Source: Bradyrhizobium sp. CB1015 (GTDB taxonomy: Bacteria > Pseudomonadota > Alphaproteobacteria > Rhizobiales > Xanthobacteraceae). From it: a DNA stretch of 64,000 nucleotides. Position 1 is the stretch's first letter; every line of letters begins with the position of its first letter. The position numbers were made by a program, and so were the translations under genes. Shown in pieces: positions 60,408 through 64,000 of this stretch. The notes beneath the pieces are model-generated. The model did no database searches. It saw only the letters and a program-made list of their open reading frames with translations, and had not been told where the DNA came from. The stretch is from contig NZ_CP104174.1 in NCBI RefSeq assembly GCF_025200925.1, positions 372,001-436,000 on the forward strand, in the 5' to 3' direction.

Positions 60408-61945
60408 TGTGGGCGATGAGGACGATTCTTCGCTGGACGGCGCGGCTCAGGGGCAGGCTCGATCGCGGGACGCGGCACCGGCAGCGGAACGGGGCCGGCG
60501 ACGGCGACCGTTTCGTTCCTGCCTTGCGCCGCCGCGGCGACAGGCGTGCCGATCTTTGCCGGATCGGTCTGCGGAAACAGCTTTGCGATCTTCTCCGAGG
60601 GCCTAGGGTCCGGGATCGGCAGTTTCGCGGCGCGCGGGGCGGGATCGAGGCTCTTCGGCACCAGCATCACGAAATGCATGGGGTGACGCAGCCGGCCGGA
60701 GACGCGACCGGCATCCGCGCCGGCGCCGAAAAACAGATCGGCGCGCGCGGGACCGATGATGGCCGAGCCGGTGTCCTGCGCGATCATCAGCCGGTGGAAC
60801 GGCGTCCTGGCGCGTTCGGACTCGATCGGCAGCTCGCCCTCGATGAAGAACGGCGTGCCGTAGACATGCAGCGATTTGTCGACCGCGATCGAACGCCCCG
60901 CCGTCAGGGGAATGCCTTGCGCGCCGACAGCCTCCTCCTTGTCGGACAGGTTGACCTCGCGGAAGAAGATGTAGGCGCGGTTCGCGCGGCGCAGCTCCTT
61001 GGCGCCGTCAGGGTTTTGCGTCATCCATTCCCTGATCCTCTGCATCGACATCTCCTCTTTCGGGATGATGCCGCGCTCGATCAGGATGCGACCGACCGCC
61101 GTGTAGGGATAGCCGTTATAGGCGTCGTAATTGAGCCGAACCGAGCTGCCGTCCTCGAACTTGATCCGCGCCGAGCCCTGGATCTGGGCGAACAACAGAT
61201 CGGTCGGATCCTTCAGCCAGGCGATCTCAAGCCCGCGGCCGGCGATCTTGCCGTCCTCGATCTCGCCGCGGTCGTAATAGGGCACCAGCTTGCGGCGACC
61301 GATCTTGCGATAGACCGGGCCCTTGTTGGGCAGGCTGACCGAATCCTGCTTGTAGCCGCGCACGAACAGGTTCGAGGGACGGCGATAGACCGGCACGTTG
61401 TAGACATCGGTCTGCGTGCGCGATCCCTCCAGCACCGGCTCGTAATAGCCGGTGACGAAACCGTCTGGCTCGCCGAGCCGCGAGATCCGCAGCGGCGTGA
61501 AATTCTCCTCGAAGAAGATTTTCGCTTTGCCATCGTCGGTGAGATCGAGCGTCTTGGCGGCCCGGCAGGGTTCACCCAGCGAGGCACCCAAAGCCTTGGA
61601 TTCGCCCTTGGCTTCGGCCGCGCCGTTCTGCGCATTGATCGACTTGCAGCTGGCGCGGAAGGTCTTGTACGCCGCGAGATGATTGTCGTCGCCCCACCCC
61701 TTCACGTCCGCCCAGGCCAGCGGCAGATATTGCGCGCCGGAAATTTCGAACGGCAGGGAGAGCTGCGGATAGGGCAAGGCCCGCGGCGGAGCGGCAGGCG
61801 TTTGCGGTAGACGATGGTGGTGATTGCGGTGGTGACGCCGCGCCGCCTCGGCACCGAGCGAAAACGACGACAGCACGACAACGCCTGCGCAAAGCGCCGT
61901 CGCGCTGTTCTTCAGGAGAATCTTAATTCGCGCTTCCGGTGCCAA
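60404..61945 (-). CDS. mltA: Membrane-bound lytic murein transglycosylase A (MltA)
   Basis: A roughly 513-residue exported murein hydrolase that makes 1,6-anhydro-muropeptides. Signal peptide about 10-35 (LLKNSATALCAGVVVLSSFSLGAEA) without a lipobox; MltA domain with FVTGYYEPVLEGSRTQTDVYNVPVYRRP; 3D domain with TAGRSIAVDKSLHVYGTPFFIEG and MIAQDTGSAIIGPARADLFFG (catalytic Asp region); C-terminal Pro/Ala tail. The start is uncertain: no ATG is well placed, and the TTG at 61945 lies inside the end of timA, so the overlap is 23 bases. Confidence 0.92.
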   Translation of the reverse strand: MAPEARIKILLKNSATALCAGVVVLSSFSLGAEAARRHHRNHHHRLPQTPAAPPRALPYPQLSLPFEISGAQYLPLAWADVKGWGDDNHLAAYKTFRASCKSINAQNGAAEAKGESKALGASLGEPCRAAKTLDLTDDGKAKIFFEENFTPLRISRLGEPDGFVTGYYEPVLEGSRTQTDVYNVPVYRRPSNLFVRGYKQDSVSLPNKGPVYRKIGRRKLVPYYDRGEIEDGKIAGRGLEIAWLKDPTDLLFAQIQGSARIKFEDGSSVRLNYDAYNGYPYTAVGRILIERGIIPKEEMSMQRIREWMTQNPDGAKELRRANRAYIFFREVNLSDKEEAVGAQGIPLTAGRSIAVDKSLHVYGTPFFIEGELPIESERARTPFHRLMIAQDTGSAIIGPARADLFFGAGADAGRVSGRLRHPMHFVMLVPKSLDPAPRAAKLPIPDPRPSEKIAKLFPQTDPAKIGTPVAAAAQGRNETVAVAGPVPLPVPRPAIEPAPEPRRPAKNRPHRPQ

Positions 61946-62630
61946 CCAGCTTCCAGTTCGGATCGCGAGAGGAGGTGTCGCGGGCGAAGGTCCAGATATC
62001 GGTGATGTCGGCGACCGTCTCGGCGCTGCCGTCGACGATGTTGCCGGCCTTGTCGCGGGTGGCCGAGATCATCTGCGAGACGAAGCGCACGGTGAGCTGC
62101 GCGTTGCGGTCGCGCAGCTCGGCGCCGACGAGCTCGGCCTTGTCAATCGACACGAACCGCGTCTCGGTCTTCTGCTCGTTCTTCTCGCGTTCCTTGATGG
62201 CGGCGTCGAAGCTGTCATAGACCTCCGACGACAACAGATCACGCAGCGCGCGGCGGTCGCCATTGGCGAAAGCCAGCACGATCATCTCGTAGGCGCCGCG
62301 CGCGCCCGAAAGGAAATGGCGCGGGTCGAAGCTGGAATCCTTTTCGACGATGGCATCGAGACCCTGCGCCAGCGCAGTGCCCGGCTCGGCCAGCCCCTTC
62401 CAGCGATCGGCCGGCGCGGTCGGCTCGGCCGTCGGCGCCAGCGGGGCCTGATCGATCACCTTGCCCGGCATGGTCACGACGTTGTTGTCCTGGGCACCTC
62501 CCAGCGCATTGCGGGCGGCGGTGCGATCGAACGGCGGCCGCTCGTTGCCCGTGCGCTGCCCCAGCACGCTACGCAGCCGCAAGAAGATGAAGACGGCCAG
62601 CGCCAGGAATATGATGGTGTAGATGTCCAC
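61923..62630 (-). CDS. timA: Tim44/TimA family adaptor protein
   Basis: A 235-residue inner-membrane protein. MDIYTIIFLALAVFIFLRLRSVLG is the membrane anchor, followed by a flexible linker and a Tim44-like domain (about 90-230: FLSGARGAYEMIVLAFANGDRRALRDLLSSEVYDSF). TimA is related to mitochondrial Tim44 and is thought to assist protein translocation or envelope assembly. It starts the timA-mltA-smr cluster and is divergent from secB. Confidence 0.88.
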   Translation of the reverse strand: MDIYTIIFLALAVFIFLRLRSVLGQRTGNERPPFDRTAARNALGGAQDNNVVTMPGKVIDQAPLAPTAEPTAPADRWKGLAEPGTALAQGLDAIVEKDSSFDPRHFLSGARGAYEMIVLAFANGDRRALRDLLSSEVYDSFDAAIKEREKNEQKTETRFVSIDKAELVGAELRDRNAQLTVRFVSQMISATRDKAGNIVDGSAETVADITDIWTFARDTSSRDPNWKLVGTGSAN

Positions 62631-63027
62631 GTCGTATCCGCTTTCTGGTCTTTTCAGGGCTCGTTGCCGGGAAAATCAATCCGGCCAGTAGACCGTTCCC
62701 TTCGGAAACGGCAAGTCTACATCACCATTTTAGGTCCATGTCAGGTCCGTGGGATGTAGGCACGAAATCTTGCCCGGCCAATGGCGCCTTTTGGCACAGC
62801 GCCAAGTGTAGCGCGTTTTATGCTTAAGGGGAAACCCGATCCTGGCCGGAAATCGCGCATCTTCAAACGTTTAAGGCGAAATTTCGCGGAAAAGGCAGGA
62901 TGAACGCCCAAGGCGCGGGCGCGGCCCGAATTCCCGATCCGGGACCGTTCGTCCTTGTGGAACGAGCCGGCCCTATGTTAGCCAACCGCCGCGAAATTCA
63001 GCCCCAATCGGGTAAGGAGACACTTTC
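62631..63027. other. Divergent gap between timA and secB
   Basis: 397 bases with no supported gene. It contains short inverted repeats such as ccgttcccttcggaaacgg near 62693-62711 and AT-rich patches near 62815-62880. The secB ribosome site AAGGAG is at the right end. From memory some Rhizobiales carry an fxsA gene here; none is seen. Confidence 0.4.
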
Positions 63028-63516
63028 ATGACCAACGGTAACGGCACCCCTCCCGAGGCGGCCCAGGCTCCCCAGCTCAATGTGCTGGCGCAATATACCA
63101 AGGACCTCTCGTTCGAAAATCCCAACGCGCCGGGCTCGCTCCAGCAGCAGAGCCAGCCGCCGCAGATCAACATCCAGATCAACGTCAGCGCCAACAATCT
63201 CAGCGAACAGGAATTCGAGGTGACGTTGTCGGTCGAGGGCAAGGCCGAGACCGCAGGTAAATTGATGTTCTCGTTCGAGCTTGCCTATGCCGGCGTGTTC
63301 CGGATCGTCAACGTGCCGAAGGAGAACCTGCACCCGCTGGTCATGATCGAGTGCCCGCGCCTCTTGTTCCCGTTCGCACGCGAGATCATCGCGACCGCGG
63401 TGCGCGACGGCGGGTTCCCGCCGCTGATGCTGGATCCGGTCGACTTCGTCGGTCTGTATCGCCAGAACATGGAGCGGCAAATGGCCGCTCAAGGCGGACA
63501 GGCGGGTCAGGCCTGA
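63028..63516 (+). CDS. secB: Protein-export chaperone SecB
   Basis: A 162-residue tetrameric chaperone. [50 protein letters not shown] is the conserved core; [36 protein letters not shown] is the C-terminal hallmark. It keeps preproteins unfolded and delivers them to SecA. Convergent with dnaQ, overlapping its end by ten bases. Confidence 0.97.
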   Translation: MTNGNGTPPEAAQAPQLNVLAQYTKDLSFENPNAPGSLQQQSQPPQINIQINVSANNLSEQEFEVTLSVEGKAETAGKLMFSFELAYAGVFRIVNVPKENLHPLVMIECPRLLFPFAREIIATAVRDGGFPPLMLDPVDFVGLYRQNMERQMAAQGGQAGQA

Positions 63517-64000
63517 GCGGCCGCCATCGCGGCTGGAGCGGGCAGGTACTCGTTCCAGATCGCCTTGTCGCCCATGGTCGCGATGAAGGCCCGATGGGCC
63601 TCGCGCTCGGCTTCAGAAATCCGCGGCGCGAGCGGCACCAGACGTTGCCGCCGCGGCGCATCGCCGGCGCTACTGACCCTGATCTCCTCGGTGTCCGAGG
63701 CCAGCAGCAGCTGCGACTGCCGCGCCCCGACCAGATCGACATAGACTTCAGCCAGCAGCTCGGCGTCCAGCAGCGCACCGTGCTTGGTACGGTGTGAATT
63801 GTCGATCGAATAGCGCGAGCAGAGATCGTCGAGCCGGTTGGACACGCCCGGATGCTTGCGACGCGCCAGCAGCAGCGTATCGACCAGGCGCTCGCGCGGG
63901 ATCGCAGCGCGCTTGATGCGGTCGAGCTCGGCATTGATGAAGCCGATATCGAACGAGGCGTTGTGGATCACCAGCGGGGCGTCGCCGATGAAGGCGAGAA
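63507..64000 (-). CDS. dnaQ: DNA polymerase III epsilon subunit, C-terminal part
   Basis: The frame is open to the right edge, so the N-terminal part is outside. About 164 residues are visible. [23 protein letters not shown] and [20 protein letters not shown], then [19 protein letters not shown] carry the ExoII and ExoIII exonuclease motifs (the H and D of HGALLDA). It proofreads replication errors. The ExoI motif is off the window. Confidence 0.93.
   Translation of the reverse strand, partial: LAFIGDAPLVIHNASFDIGFINAELDRIKRAAIPRERLVDTLLLARRKHPGVSNRLDDLCSRYSIDNSHRTKHGALLDAELLAEVYVDLVGARQSQLLLASDTEEIRVSSAGDAPRRQRLVPLAPRISEAEREAHRAFIATMGDKAIWNEYLPAPAAMAAAQA

Overview
The window looks like core chromosome of a Bradyrhizobium-type alphaproteobacterium (Nitrobacteraceae). 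Coding sequence is very GC-rich, and all proteins I recognise have alphaproteobacterial forms: SecB, an exported MltA, Tim44/TimA, DUF2244, DUF2585 (UPF0314) and Cpa/Tad pilus proteins. The order dnaK-dnaJ-pmtA matches, from memory, the published Bradyrhizobium locus. The many short palindromic intergenic repeats are also typical of this genus. About 77 genes are called. There are no rRNA or tRNA genes, no phage, no recognisable insertion sequence and no CRISPR array.

Layout. 1-2 kb: end of a thioesterase gene, a SnoaL-like protein and an alpha/beta hydrolase. 2.2-8.6 kb: translation genes infC (AUU start), rpmI, rplT, pheS and pheT. A small secreted protein gene splits infC from rpmI-rplT, and a repeat-bounded DUF559 nuclease gene sits between pheS and pheT. 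8.6-12.2 kb: TauE-like permease, Tat-type amine oxidase and a YiiX-like cysteine hydrolase. 12.3-15.7 kb: a metal block with csoR, copA and nikR. 16-19 kb: EI24 membrane protein, nth, DUF2244 and an Ada-like alkyltransferase. 19-26.6 kb: a minus-strand run, dnaK-dnaJ-pmtA-FMN reductase-pyrF-DUF1330-dapB-gpmA. 27-33.5 kb: two exported proteins, hrcA-grpE, then rph-rdgB-hemW. 33.7-37.6 kb: LpoA-like lipoprotein divergent from rsmI-yraN-gshB. 38-43.7 kb: a partial Tad/Cpa pilus locus (cpaBCDE, tadD-like) and a PilZ protein. 43.9-50.5 kb: comM, a small exported protein, a hybrid histidine kinase, a histidine phosphatase, an AI-2E family permease and a zinc-ribbon protein. 50.6-55.4 kb: hisB-DUF2628-hisH-hisA-hisF-hisE-coaA on the minus strand. 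55.6-59.8 kb: hslV-GNAT-DUF2585-hslU and a membrane protein. 59.8-64 kb: timA-mltA-smr, secB and the C-terminal part of dnaQ.

How the genes fit together. Protein quality control is represented by DnaK, DnaJ, GrpE, HrcA, HslUV and SecB. A sigma-32-like promoter is visible upstream of dnaK and a weaker candidate upstream of grpE. CsoR and CopA form a divergent copper-response pair with an inverted repeat between them. The Tad genes supply the secretin, its assembly factor, a lipoprotein and the localising ATPase, but not the motor ATPase, inner-membrane platform or pilin, which must lie elsewhere if the pilus is functional. The his genes cover five enzymes of histidine synthesis.

I do not see a complete, previously undescribed system. 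The most interesting item is the DUF559 nuclease gene. Its start lies against one arm, and its last codons lie within the other arm, of a ~45-bp inverted repeat related to palindromes found elsewhere in the window. The secondary items are regulatory: the infC AUU start, a start codon buried in a hairpin downstream of hslU, and a pheT stop codon that lies inside a repeat.
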